NCBI RefSeq assembly: GCF_016808095.1
Contig: NC_068970.1
Span: forward strand, 27,324,501-27,388,500
Reading direction: 5' to 3'
DNA length: 64,000 bases
From: Vigna angularis
Taxonomy: Eukaryota > Streptophyta > Magnoliopsida > Fabales > Fabaceae
The position numbers and the translations under genes were made by a program. Positions 1-10,686 of this stretch are shown one piece after another. The notes beneath the pieces were generated by a model, which was not told the origin of the DNA, ran no database searches, and saw only the letters and a program-made list of their open reading frames with translations. The first letter of the stretch is position 1. Each line of letters opens with the position of its first letter.

Positions 1-108
1 ATAAAAGTAAGTTCTTATTTGTTCTCAAAATCTTTTATTCTATTTCTATTTTTTTTTAAATTTTCATCATTCACTTTTGTTGGGTTAGTTTAGAAAAGTC
101 ATTATCTA

Positions 109-117
109 AATTTATTA
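109..117. repeat. 9-bp target-site duplication, left copy
   Basis: AATTTATTA lies immediately left of the inverted-repeat element and recurs exactly at 5443-5451 on its other side. A 9-bp duplication is the usual Mutator-superfamily signature. Confidence 0.8.
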
Positions 118-397
118 AGTTTAATGATTCGGTAGGTACTAATTTTGGAGCAAAATCTTAAATAGGATCCCTACTTATTGGTTTTCTCAATTTTTGAATA
201 ATTGAAACAAATAGAGTCATGCCGTTAAATTGGACAAACACCGTTAGACTGACGTATACGTGACATGTTGACGGTAGTGTTTTAAATGACGTGGCAAGAA
301 TTAACTTAGTCTGACATGAATTATTGTTTTTTTAAAATTAAAGAAATTGAGAAAAGTTATTTAAACTCAGTTGTTTTTAAAAATTAGGGATTTTGTT
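118..397 (+). repeat. MULE left terminal inverted repeat
   Basis: It matches the reverse complement of about 5178-5442 with scattered substitutions and small indels. Shared blocks include GTGTTTTAAATGACGTGGCA and TTAACTTAGTCT. Confidence 0.8.
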
Positions 398-986
398 CAT
401 TTTAATTACACTTAGCCCCTTTGTTCGAATTAAGATTTGCAAAAATAAATTGGAGAAAACTGAGTGCTTTTTCAAATTAGGATTCCTTTAGAATCAAAGT
501 TTGTCCTTCTCGCCGCTGATCTACATTAGAGAGAGAAACTGAAGTTAGAAAGAGACGGAGAAAGAGAAAATAACTAACTAGAATTTTTATTTACCATCCT
601 CGTTGAACTCCATCGAACTAACTTCACATTTTCACCACGAATCCTCCATCGTCATCACGCAACATTGCCTAGACGAACCTACAACCAGATTTGTTACCCA
701 GAAAACCTAAGACGTAGCAAACACAACAAACCCAGAATCGCGTCAGCCTCCAAAATCGTGTTTATCTTTTTCGTGCTCCATGGACGCAACCTGCAGGGAA
801 TTCAGAACAAAAGAAGAAACCTCCAATTTGTCAAAGCAACCACCACAAATCGCCATTCAGAGTCGTGAAACAGAATCATAAAATCGTGTCACTTCGCGTA
901 GCCCTAATTCGCGACGCAAAAGCTCATCCATAGCCACCGAGAACCTGCGAAAACCAAATTATAAACCCTAATCGTGGGTCTTCATC

Positions 987-1040
987 ATGTCGTCAACATC
1001 TACATCCTCTTCAACGCAGAAGAACGATAAGCCTGGAACG
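987..1040 (+). pseudogene. Short exon-like start inside the MULE
   Basis: An ATG opens a serine/threonine-rich 18-codon reading frame (MSSTSTSSSTQKNDKPGT) that stops at the TGA inside a GTGAGT, which would also be a good splice donor. The 5' side reads like a plant 5' leader. From memory it resembles the N-terminus of short GRF-zinc-finger proteins common in legume genomes, but the zinc-finger part is not visible; the LTR element begins 36 bp downstream. It may be a captured gene fragment or original element coding sequence. Weak evidence. Confidence 0.25.
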
Positions 1041-1070
1041 TGAGTCGCGTCTTCTCCTCCATGCTCACGT

Positions 1071-1075
1071 GACAA
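1071..1075. repeat. Near-perfect 5-bp target duplication of nested LTR element
   Basis: GACAA precedes the LTR start TGTAAGAACC, and GACAG (5010-5014) follows the LTR end GATGTCACA. Four of five bases match. Confidence 0.55.
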
Positions 1076-1085
1076 TGTAAGAACC

Positions 1086-1088
<3 letters not shown>

Positions 1089-1156
<68 letters not shown>
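1089..1156. repeat. (AT)n microsatellite
   Basis: Uninterrupted AT dinucleotides, about 34 units, near the LTR start. Confidence 0.95.
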
Positions 1157-1161
<5 letters not shown>

Positions 1162-1989
1162 GATGATGGGGGTGAAAAAAAATGGATAAAAGGAATGTGA
1201 CTTTGGAGGAGAGCACGCGGATGTCCACAAATGGAGGGTCCCCTTTGCTTACTTTTGGCACATATTGATTAAAGAAAGTCAAAAATGAAAAGGGTCCAGA
1301 GGGGGACAATGATAATCATCATCTTCTTATTGGACACGACACTGAGGATGGAAGGGGACGACTGAGGTTCATCCAGCAGCACAAGGAAAGGGGATTAACT
1401 TCTTCATTTTAAGGACACATGAGGGAGGGAAGAAGAAGGGGGGAACAGAATAAGCTAGACACGGTTTAGCAGAGAGCAGAAAGCTGCAAGGGAGCTGGAA
1501 TATACACAGTCTAGTAGAGATATACAGTAGGGGTTGGACAGAGGGCTGGAACAGTAGAGGAGAAACATAGTACAGAGATTGAGGGATACTGTTGAGTCAC
1601 CTTGAACCATAGGAATTCAATTCTGGTGCTACCCAAGCGTCCGCGGAGTAGAGGGCTTCATTTCTACCGAACGTTTTCTTCTTTCCGATCGGGGCAGGTT
1701 GAGTTCTTAGCTGTGGGCAGTTGCAATAGATGTGCTTGAAGAAACCCAGGTAAGGGGAGCTAGATCCTTTTCTATAGGTTGTAGGAATAATACATGTGTT
1801 GAGATCTGTGATATTCTGTTGTTTGATGAACAATTTTGTGTTTAGAGTGACCTTGTTTCGTATGAATCTGTATGAGTGATTATAGAACTGGGTTGTTGAA
1901 AAAGGATATGGGGAAAAAAGGATAGAAATGATGCCCTGGAGTCTGGTTGCGATTCTGCATAATTCTGCAGAATGCGAAAGGTAGCGTTC

Positions 1990-2890
1990 GGTCAAATGGT
2001 TAGTTGTTACCGTTCGGTCAGGACTAAATGGATACTGTACGGTTAAGTATTGATTTAGTACCAATCGGTCAGGAATTGATTTAGTACCGTTCGGTCAAGA
2101 ATTGATTTAGTACCAATCGGACAGGAATTGATTTAGTACCATTCGGTCAGGCATTGATTTAATACTGTTCGGTTAGGTGCTGATGTGGTACCGTTCGGTT
2201 AGGTGTTGATTGGTACCGTTCGGTTAGGCATTGATCTGGTATCGTTCGGTCATGTGTTAATTTGGTAGCGCTCGGTCATATGTAACGCTCGGTCTTGATG
2301 GTGCTCGTTCTCAAGTAACGCTCGGTCTTAGTAACGATCGGTCTTAGTGGTGGTCTTGATAGCGTTCGGTCAAGACTCTAAGTGTTCGGCCAAAAAGGCT
2401 CTAAGTGTTCGACCTCATAGTGTTCGACCTAATAGTGTTCGATCTAATAACGTTCGGCCTAATAGCGTTCGGCCTAATAGCGTTCGGCCTAATAGTGTAC
2501 GACCTCATAGTGTTCGGCCTAATAGTGTTCGATCTAATAGCATTCGGTCTAATAACATTCAGTCTAATAGCGTTCGGTCTAATAGTGTTCGACCTCATAA
2601 GTGTTCGGCCTAATAGTGTTCGATCTAATAGCGTTCGGCCTAATAGCGTTCGGCCTAATAGTGTTCGACCTCATAGTGTTCGGCCTAATAGTGTTCGATC
2701 TTATAACGTTCAGCCTAATAATGTTCGACCTCGTAGCGTTCAGTCTTGATGGTGCTCGTTCTCAGGTAACGCTCGATCATAGGTAGCGTTCGGTCTTCAT
2801 GGTGCTCGTTCTCAGGTAGCGCTCGGTCTTAGTAACGATCGGTCTTAGTGGTGGTCTAGATAGTGTTCGGCCAAGACTCTAGGTGTTCGG
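1990..2890. repeat. CGTTCGG-type minisatellite inside the LTR
   Basis: The first part (about 1980-2340) has 25-35 bp units around ACCGTTCGGTCAGGAATTGA. The second (about 2400-2745) is a tight 15-bp array with unit CGTTCGGCCTAATAG and variants GTGTTCGACCTCATA. A third block (2730-2890) repeats longer units around GGTGCTCGTTCTCAGGTA. The 15-bp period is a multiple of three, so several frames on both strands stay open and spell pentapeptide repeats such as SVRPN and FGLIV. These ORFs are a by-product of the repeat. Confidence 0.9.
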
Positions 2891-3832
2891 TTCCAAGCTC
2901 ATTTGCTCTTATTTTGGTTTGAATTAAGTGTGCGGAATGATTGAAATGCATAGTATGATCGTGGTAATGTTATTATACTGAAAGTATGTGAATGCATGAG
3001 ATATGTTAAATTTACTGTGATAATATGACTGCAAATTTAAATGATGAATTTGAGTATGAATTGGACATCTCTAGGTGAGATGATTGGAAATGGTTGTGGG
3101 AATTTGTTGTTGTTCTGTATAACTGTATGGAGCTCTGAATTGGTATGTCTATCCGTACACTCAAAGCACTGTTCATACTCAAATAGAGAAGAACAGTGTA
3201 AGTGGTGAGAGTAGAGGGAGGTCCTCGTCTATAGTCTTAGAGTTTAGACATAGACAGATTGGGAGATTTACCTTGCATAGTGTTGGGGAGAGCCAGCTGA
3301 ACTATGCAAGTGCAAAGACGACCAATAGTTCGACAGTTATACTAATCCGGATGAGTTGTGTTGAGTATATGAGTCATGGTTTAAAGGGTATGCTTTAATT
3401 GTTCTTTTATATGTAACTAAGCATGATGACATCGATTGATTGTACTATATGTTTGAGTGATTTTGCATGTCGTGTGAGATTGAATAACATGCTTTTTATA
3501 TCTAGCTCACTCTTGCTTCTGTGTTGTGTGCTGTTTGGGTATGTTTCTTTGGCGATGATCATCCACTTGGATGGGAGCAGATGTTGTCGAGGAGGTTCCC
3601 TTGGAGCAAGAGTTGGAGGATGCTGACGCTGCAGTATAGTCTTTTTAGGATTTTTAATTCAAGTTGGTGTTATCTTGAAATACTATAAACTGTTAAAGTT
3701 TTAAGTTCTGTCCTTTATGTGGATGACTGTAATGTCAACTACGAAACTACTATTCTACTTTAACTGTTCTCTTTATTGGGATGTTGATGTCTTTATTATA
3801 TAAGTTGTTATATAATTGGGATGTCACATTAA

Positions 3833-3844
3833 TGGTATCAGAGC
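3833..3844 (+). other. Primer binding site (tRNA-Met type)
   Basis: TGGTATCAGAGC lies 4 bp after the end of the 5' LTR, the standard position and sequence for priming by initiator tRNA-Met. Confidence 0.85.
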
Positions 3845-3976
3845 GGTTTCTTCCTTAGAGAACCTGTAGGTTGTGGGGGTGCATTGTTGTGTTTATGTAC
3901 TTTTAGCCATGTGTAGGTGGTTATGTTAGTTTCCCTGAGTTAGGCTAATGGTCTTTTCTCTCTGTGTGAACAGAAG

Positions 3977-4804
3977 ATGGCACCTAGACTTCCTCCTCCT
4001 TCCCCTCGGACTGAGCCGTCTGACTCGAACAGAATGTTGGAGTCTGTGCTTCAAGCATTGCAGCAACAAAATGCTGCTTTGGTGCAACAAAACACCATTG
4101 CATTACAAAATCTGGAAGCCGCAAGGGTATCTGCTGAGAACGCTAGAGTGTCATCTGAGAACACTCAAAGGCAGTTCATGGACGTGTTGGCTAGTGGCAG
4201 GGCCACTCTAGGTGCTTCTTCCTTCGCTACTCCTGTCTAAGAGTGGAGCTTGGAGAGCTTCCTCCAACATCACCCAACCAGATTTACTGGAAAGTGCAGC
4301 TCTGATGAAGCTGACCATTGGTTTAGGGACATGGAGAGGATATATGAAGCTAAGGGGTGTCCTGATGAGAAGAAATTGGCCTATACTCAATATCTGTTGA
4401 CCGGAGCGGCTGGCCACTAGTGGAGCAGCCTGAAGATGATCCTTGAAAGGAGCAAGACTCCTATTACTTGGGAGTTGTTTAGGGTCAAATTCTACACTGA
4501 GTACTTCCCAGTCAGTGTGAGATTTGCAAAGGAAGTAGAATTCCTGGAGTTGGTACAAGCCAACAGATCAGTGTTAGAGTATGCAGATCGCTTCAAACAC
4601 TTACTTCGCTTCAACACTATGGCAGTGGATGAAGAGTGGCAATGCAGAAAGTTTGAGAATGACTTGAGGAGTGATATCAAGCTGCTTGTAAAGGGGTTGC
4701 GCATTAGAGAGTTCCCTGCTCTGGTGGAGATGTCCCGTGATCTAGAGAAGACGAAGAGGGAATCTGAGGGACAGCAGAGTCAGCCTGCTAGGAGTGGAGG
4801 ATGC
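3977..4804 (+). pseudogene. Ty3/gypsy gag relic
   Basis: The frame opens with MAPRLPPPSPRTEPSDSNRM, followed by a Gln/Asn-rich helical stretch (LQALQQQNAALVQQN). After a stop at about 4238 (and, further on, a second near 4418) and a frame change come recognisable capsid motifs: FLQHHPTRFTG, EADHWFRDMERIYEAKGC, then WELFRVKFYTEYFP, VLEYADRFKHLLRF and LVKGLRIREFPALVEMSR. This order is that of the plant gypsy retrotransposon gag (capsid) domain. The zinc knuckle and everything downstream are gone; the frame breaks into LTR sequence at about 4798. Non-functional. Confidence 0.85.
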
Positions 4805-5009
4805 TGACGCTGCAGTATAGTCTTTTTAGGATTTTTAATTCAAGTTGGTGTTATCTTGAAATACTATAAACTGTTAAAGTTTTAAGTTCTGTCATTTATG
4901 TGGATGACTGTAATGTCAACTACGAAACTACTATTCTACTCTGACTGTTCTCTTTATTGGGATGTTGACGTCTTTATTATATAAGTTGTTATATAATTGG
5001 GATGTCACA
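4798..5009 (+). repeat. Truncated 3' LTR of the Tekay-like element
   Basis: It repeats 3616-3828 almost base for base, starting at GGAGGATGCTGACGCTGCAG and ending GATGTCACA. The preceding sequence is gag, not LTR. Confidence 0.9.
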
Positions 5010-5177
5010 GACAGCGCAGAACAAGTAGCCTCAATCTGCAGGTGCAAAACCCTAATTTTGCGTAGAACAAGCAACATTGCCGCCAACAGCCACTGCCAGC
5101 GCCATCGTCAATGCCCATCGCCAACGGATTCCAACCACGAGCATCAACTTCCTTTTTCACCATTGATGTATGAACCC

Positions 5178-5442
5178 TAAAACTCTCGAACAAAATTTCT
5201 AATCCTAGAAACAATTCAATTTAATTAACATTTCTCTATTTCTTTAATTAAAAAAAAATCCATGTTAGACTAAGTTAATCCTTGCCACGTCATTTAAAAC
5301 ACTATCGTCACCATGTCAAGTATACATTAGGGTTCTATTTGTTTCAATTTTTTTAAAATTAAGGCCGAATTGAGAAAATCAATAAGTAGGGGTCCTATGT
5401 GAGATTCTATCCCAAAATTAGGACCTATCGAATCATTAAACC
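5178..5442 (-). repeat. MULE right terminal inverted repeat
   Basis: This is the complement of the left TIR. It is followed directly by the second AATTTATTA (5443-5451). Confidence 0.8.
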
Positions 5443-5451
5443 AATTTATTA

Positions 5452-6178
5452 AGTTCAAACTTAATATTTTTATAATTGAATACTTTGATTTAGACTTCTA
5501 GTTTTTAAGTAATTTTTATATTTGAATTGGAACTTATTTTAGAGTAAGAAATTACAAACTATTTATGTTTTCAATATAATCTTACAATATATAGGTGAGG
5601 TTAATGTGGTAATAATTAATATCTTAACTTTTATGCTTTGACCTTTAATTTGAAATGTTTGGTTAGAAGTTGTTTTAAATTCTTTGAATATAATACATTT
5701 GTTGAGAGGTCGATAGTGACTAAAATATGCATATTAAAGTATAAAAGTTTTTAAATTGATTTTTTAGTATAATTTAATGACTAATGTTAGTATGTATTTT
5801 TTTCATATATTATTTTCTGAGTTTGATCTAAATGAAAATACATTTTGAGTTTGACGGATTAATATTGAGTTGAAATTAACAAATGATGATATTTGAGTTA
5901 ATTATTAATGAAAATACATTTTGTTTTGAATTTTATTTTATTTTCGATCCTTTTGTTGTCGTTTTTAATTACAGTTATCATGGTATGTTTTCGTTTGTTT
6001 TTTATTTTTATATCTAACTAGTTATATATACTCAACCTAGTTGTTATTCTGTGGTAGATTTTATGTTTTCAATGTACTAAGTCTTGCGACTATTTAAGGC
6101 CTACGATATTCAATCAATGATATACACAAAGTAAAATAATCCAATATCAGTATGTGTGTATTGTTTTTACTTTTACAA
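5452..6178. other. AT-rich stretch, probably including a copia 5' LTR
   Basis: No gene is visible. The right end (TTTTACA just before the degenerate primer site at about 6179) should be the end of a Ty1/copia LTR, but I could not fix its start. Confidence 0.4.
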
Positions 6179-7361
6179 ATTGGCATCAGAACTTTATGCT
6201 TGAGTGTCTAAGTAAGAGAGAAAAGAAAGAGAGTGAAACAGTTTGCTTGATTATTTGAGAAAGAGAGAGAGTGAGATGGAAAATCTTGTGAGCGGTATGT
6301 CCATGCTACAATTGACGAAGAAAGCCAATTATGATAATTGAAGTCTATAGATGAAAGCTCTTCTTGGATCCCAAGACGTGTGGGATGTAGTAGAGAATAT
6401 GGTGTCCCAGATTGCTACATTGGGAAAGATGTGAGTAAAAGACAAATCGACTTTGTACCTATTGTACATAGTTGTGGATGAATCAGGCTTTAAGAAGATG
6501 AAAAAAGCTGCATCTTCAAAAGAAGTGTGAGAGATCCTGAAGATTCCGTACATAGGGGACAACCATGTTATGCAAGTCTAGCTTCAAACTCTTGAAGGCG
6601 AATTCGAAAACTTAAAGATGGAAGACAAAGAATGGGTGACCGAGTACATAACTTGGGTAGAGACAATGGTAATCAACTGGACAGGAATGAAGATTCGTTG
6701 CCAGCTGTCGCAACCAGAAAAATCGCGACGGGACGACGATCCGAAAAAAGGAAAAATTTGATCGTTTTAGAAAGAGAGATTTGGAGTCGCCACCATAGTT
6801 TATTCTAGAAAACTACGGAAAAACCATAAAATGATAAGGCATGGTCTGCGAAGATGAGATTCTTGGTTCGGGAGTCGGTTACGCGTAGGGAAGGTATTAG
6901 CACCCTACAACGCCTGCCTGAAGGCAATACCTTTAATTAAACGTGCAAAGTCGATGTGGTTTTCAAAATGATTATTATTCCCCGAATATAAGATTACAAG
7001 ACGATGCAAAGAAAAATATATTTTTTATTTTTTAGGAAGCCCGACAAGGATTGACCTTGCTCCTACGTATTCTCATGTGAGAAATCAGGGGTACGTAGTT
7101 CTTTTTAGAAACTGCTTGAAAATTTGTTTGGAAATTGTTTGAAAGATTTATTTGATTGATTACGGATAAATTTGGATTTTTGGGAAAGTGAACCTGACAA
7201 GGACTAGCCTTGCTCCTACGTATCTCCACTTTTGATGGAGAATCAAGGATCACGTAGTTCTGGCTAGCAATATTGATTGTTGTTTGAAAATGTGGATGTT
7301 TTTAGTTTTTGAAGATTTTTATATTTTATGGTATTTTTTGATGTAATATTTAGATTTTTTT

Positions 7362-7635
7362 TGCGTAATGAGCACTAGGCTGATGCGTACGATCGCACGA
7401 GCGCTCACACGGCTTTTTCTTTGTTTTTTATTGTTTTGCGTAATGAGTACTAGGCTAATGCGTACGATCGCACGAGCACTCATACGACTTTTTTTTATTT
7501 TTTATTGTTTTGCGTAATGAGTACTAGGCTGATGCGTACGATCGCACGAGCACTCATACGGCTTTTTTTGTTTTTTTTATATTTTGGGTAACGAGTACTA
7601 GGCTGATGCGTACGATCGCACGAGTACTCATACCG
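7362..7635. repeat. Four-copy ~75-bp tandem repeat with internal palindrome
   Basis: Each unit contains GAGTACTAGGCTGATGCGTA followed by CGATCGCACGAGTACTC or close variants. The outer GAGTACT/AGTACTC pair is inverted, so every unit can fold back. Units are separated by T-rich spacers. Confidence 0.9.
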
Positions 7636-8099
7636 ATATTTATTATTACATGTTTTTTAAAGTTTTATATTTTTTTATTTTTTTATTAAGAAAGAGAGGT
7701 GAGTTGAAATATCTATGACGTAAAAATATCAAAAAGCATAGGATAAAATTGTGGTAGAAAATAGGATAAATTTATAAACTAAAAAATGATCAAAATGAAT
7801 ATAAGTAGAATGAAAAGAAAATGTGTACCTTGTTAAAGATTTGAAAGATGAAGTAAGACTTTGCTTGTAATAAGTTGTGAGAAGAGGTAGATTGATGGTG
7901 AAGAAGATGAATTTGTAGTAGAAATGTGGTATGAGATTTTATATGTATAGAGAGATAGTAAAATGTGAGAGAAAAATGAAGTAGAGTTTTAGGATGAAGA
8001 GGTTTGGTGTGTGAGAGAAAGAAGATGGATATTATGTAACTTTTTTTTTTTTTGAAGTGAAGAGAATGTAGGTATTTATAGAGTTAAGGATGAAGAAAG

Positions 8100-8560
8100 T
8101 TGATGAATAAAAATAATATAATAAGTTGGTGGAAAATTTAGATGAAATAAAATATAATAAAAAAAAGATGAATAGAAAAAGTTAATGTGGAAAATAAGTG
8201 AAAGAAATAATATAAAAAGTTTGTGGAAAAATTAGGTGAAATAAAATATAGTGAATAGTAAAAGTTAATGTGGAAAATAAGTGAAAGAAATAATATAAAA
8301 AGTTGGTGGAGAAATTAGGTATGGAAATTAAGTGAAAGAAATAATATAAAAAGGTGGTGGAGAAATTAGGTATGGAAATTAAGTGAAAGAAATAATATAA
8401 AAAGTTGGTGGAGAAAGTAGGTAAAATAAAATATAGTGAATAGTAAAAGTTAATGTGGAAAATAAGTGAAAAAAATAATATAAAAAGTTGGTGGAGAAAT
8501 TAGGTATGGAAATTAAGTGAAAGAAATAATATAAAAAGGTGGTGGAGAAAAATGGATAAT
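8100..8560. repeat. A-rich minisatellite in the solo LTR
   Basis: The motif AAGTGAAAGAAATAATATAA followed by AAAGTTGGTGGAGAAATTAG recurs at roughly 50-60 bp spacing with deletions and merges. Confidence 0.85.
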
Positions 8561-9924
8561 AAAAAAATGTTGATGGAGAAGATATAATTAAAAAATGTAA
8601 GTGGAATAATTAGAAAAGTTGATATATAAAATTAATATGGAAATGATGTGGAAAAAGTAAATGAAAAAGGTAGATGATGTGGAGGGTGAGGTGGATGGTG
8701 ATGTGGAGAATGGGGTGTGATAAGAAAAGATGGGTGGTGAGGAAGTAAAAAAAGTGAGATTATTTTGGGCCATTGGATTAAGTGTTTAAAAGAAAATTTA
8801 GGGGTGCAAAAAGTAAAATAAATAGTTTTTTCATTTTGGTTTATTTTTGATTATTTTTTTTATTATTTTTTTTTTTGATAAATTATATTTATCCGGACGA
8901 AATTGGGTGTTGACACCAGCCAACCAAGTTATGGAGAAAAAAATTGAGATCATTAACATATGATTTCAAAATCATAGTATGTGACATCGAGGAGTCCAAG
9001 GACCTGTCAACGCTCTTAGTTGAAGAGCTTGTTGGGTCGCTTGAGGCTTATGATCAAAGGAGAAGGAAGAAGAAGAAGCCCCTTGATTAAGCAATATAAA
9101 CACAACTCGAATGGAAGGGAGGAACTCAGAGCACTCAAGGTTGAGGTCTTAGAGGCAGAAGCTGAGGTGGTCGAGGATGAGGTGGACGTGGCCGAGTGAT
9201 CTTGAGGATGATAGATAATAGACCAGGCTATAGAACTGGTGTGGCCATGGTGAAGGAAGAGGCCGAAGAAGTTAGTCAAAATCAGAAATGGAGTATTTCA
9301 AGTGTAGTAAGCACGACTACTAGGTAAATGAGTGTAGATTGACGAGTTGCTACAATTATGGTAAGGTTATCCATATTGTGAGTTCTGTCAGGTTGAGAAC
9401 AAGAAGAAGAATATCTTTACAAAGGAAGATGATGAAGAAATAAGGATTATGATGATGATGAGGTGCTCGAAAGCCGAGCTGCCAAGCTATAGACCAAATG
9501 TTGAGCTGAGTCTAAGATCTGTGACAATGAGGAGGTCGAATACCAAGTTGGATTCGGGTTGCAAGAGGAGAGAGATATCATATACTAAGTTGAATCTGAG
9601 CTATATGGAATCAAAGAGACCTAAAACGAGGCTATGCTCTAATGTAAAATCAGAAGTCAAGCTCAGTCTGATATGCTCAAATAACCTGGTCTAGTACTTA
9701 GACATGGATCAAACAATCACATGTTGGAGATGAAAGTTTTTTTCCTGGTAAATTCAAACGATTAACTCGTGTTTAAAATAGAGTTTTCCCATCGCATAAT
9801 TCATGACAACTTGATTTAGAAAGTTGATTAGTTTCTAGTGAAGTTATTTTCCTTTAGTTTAATATTGATATGTTGATCAAGAATAAAGTTTTGAAATTAC
9901 TAAGTTTTGGCCAGGAGTGCAAAA

Positions 9925-10632
9925 GGATAAGTGCGGGGGTGTGATGAGTGCACATTTATGCCCTCATTTAGCCTTTAATATTGGATTCTTAATTCGTTTT
10001 TGTACTTTAATAGAATATTTTAATTAATATTTGTTATAATTGGGTTTATTTAGCATGACACACAAAAACATGTTAAAAGTAACTTTTTTGTTGCATAAAT
10101 GTTCATTGGATATTTTGAGGTGTGTTGAGCTTATTAAGGTGTGAAAATAAATTGGTTAAAGTTCATGACACCTTAAAGATAAATTCAAGAATAGAAAACA
10201 ATCAAGAACACAAGAAGTCCATCCAAGTATAGCATGAAAAAGTGAAGAAATTTGGCTAAGCCAAAAAGAGGGAACAAACAACAAATTTTGGATCTTGCGA
10301 TTTTCTCTATTTTTGCTACTAAAAAGGGCTTTGATAATTAATAAATATTTATTATAAAATATAATTTGGGAAAAACATATCTTAAGATATTTTATTTGAT
10401 ATTGTTAAATAATTATCTTATTTAACAATATCAAACAATATCAAAATATAATATTTGCCAAATCTGTTTTTAATCTAGCAAATATCTTCTCAAACATTTT
10501 TAGATCTCCATAATAATCTAATATATCTTAAAGATATTGAATTATTTAGACGATCATGGTGTGAAAATGATGATGTTAGAAATGATAGCGTTGTAGATGA
10601 AGGTTTGTTGTTAAGTTGTACTTATTTGCTAT

Positions 10633-10686
<54 letters not shown>

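Larger units (their letters stand above)
1076..3828 (+). repeat. 5' LTR of the Tekay-like element
   Basis: It starts TGTAAGAACC, followed at once by an (AT)n tract (1089-1156), and ends TGTCACA just before the primer site. The 3' portion (about 3616-3828) recurs at 4798-5009 with few differences. Positions 1990-2890 hold a large minisatellite. The 155-codon minus-strand ORF and other ORFs inside are not credible genes. Confidence 0.75.
1076..5009 (+). mobile_element. Ty3/gypsy LTR retrotransposon, Tekay-like, internally deleted
   Basis: The parts in order are: a long 5' LTR (1076-3828, starting TGTAAGAACC and ending GATGTCACA), a tRNA-Met-type primer site (TGGTATCAGAGC, 3833-3844), a gag relic (3977-4804), then a jump into the last ~210 bp of the LTR (about 4798-5009). 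Protease, RT, RNase H, integrase and most of the 3' LTR are missing. An LTR of about 2.75 kb, the Met primer site and the gag type fit the Tekay/Del chromovirus lineage (inference). It sits inside the MULE and is therefore younger than it. It cannot encode its own movement. Confidence 0.8.
118..5442. mobile_element. Mutator-like (MULE) DNA transposon, host of a nested LTR element
   Basis: Both ends carry long inverted repeats. The left begins AGTTTAATGATTCGGTAGG and the right ends with the complement of GGTTTAATGATTCGATAGG; similarity continues for about 280 bp. The perfect 9-bp duplication AATTTATTA flanks it. Long TIRs plus a 9-bp duplication define the Mutator superfamily. No transposase is visible, so the element is non-autonomous. 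About 3.9 kb of its length is a later LTR-retrotransposon insertion (1076-5009), leaving roughly 1.4 kb of original element. Its interior (500-1070 and 5015-5180) is less AT-rich than the flanks and holds short gene-like ORFs, so gene-fragment capture (Pack-MULE) is possible but unproven. Confidence 0.85.
6706..8915 (+). mobile_element. Solo LTR (Ogre/Tat-like) with perfect target duplication
   Basis: It starts TGTCGCAACCAG, ends GGTGTTGACA and is flanked by CCAGC on both sides (6701-6705 and 8916-8920). It contains the string AGGTATTAGCACCCTACAAC (about 6892-6911), a signature I associate with legume Ogre/Tat LTRs. No internal domain or second LTR is present, so LTR-LTR recombination probably removed the rest. 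Internal subrepeats: two copies of a ~75-bp block around TTGCTCCTACGTAT (7036-7110, 7194-7265), four copies of a ~75-bp unit (7362-7635) and an A-rich array (about 8100-8560). Confidence 0.85.
6276..9420 (+). pseudogene. Copia gag relic, interrupted
   Basis: It begins MENLVSGMSMLQLTKKANYD and continues MKALLGSQDVWDVVEN, LQTLEGEFENLKMED and VTEYITWVETMVINW, with several stops. After the solo LTR the same protein resumes: LTYDFKIIVCDIEESKDLST, LVEELVGSLEAYDQRRRKKK. These are the conserved steps of copia gag (UBN2-type). Premature stops, frameshifts and a 2.2-kb insertion make it dead. The ORF at 9449-9694 is a shadow frame of its acidic tail. Confidence 0.85.
6179..9780 (+). mobile_element. Ty1/copia retrotransposon 5' part, split by a solo LTR
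   Basis: A degenerate Met-type primer site (TTGGCATCAGAAC) is followed by a gag start at 6276, gag motifs on both sides of an inserted LTR (6706-8915), a damaged zinc knuckle near 9285-9345 (KCSKHDY, stop, VNEC) and what looks like the beginning of protease near 9690-9750 (QSHVGDESFF). The rest of pol and the 3' LTR are absent, apparently replaced at about 9780 by the end of another element. Confidence 0.8.

Noticed and set aside
1597..2064. 155-codon minus-strand ORF
   Set aside because: Lies wholly within a 5' LTR, with no domain or codon signal.
2400..2745. Regular short repeats resembling a CRISPR array
   Set aside because: No spacers: units are contiguous. This is a eukaryotic minisatellite inside an LTR.
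2347..2786. Overlapping pentapeptide-repeat ORFs in the LTR minisatellite
   Set aside because: Open only because the repeat period is 15 bp; present in several frames and both strands.
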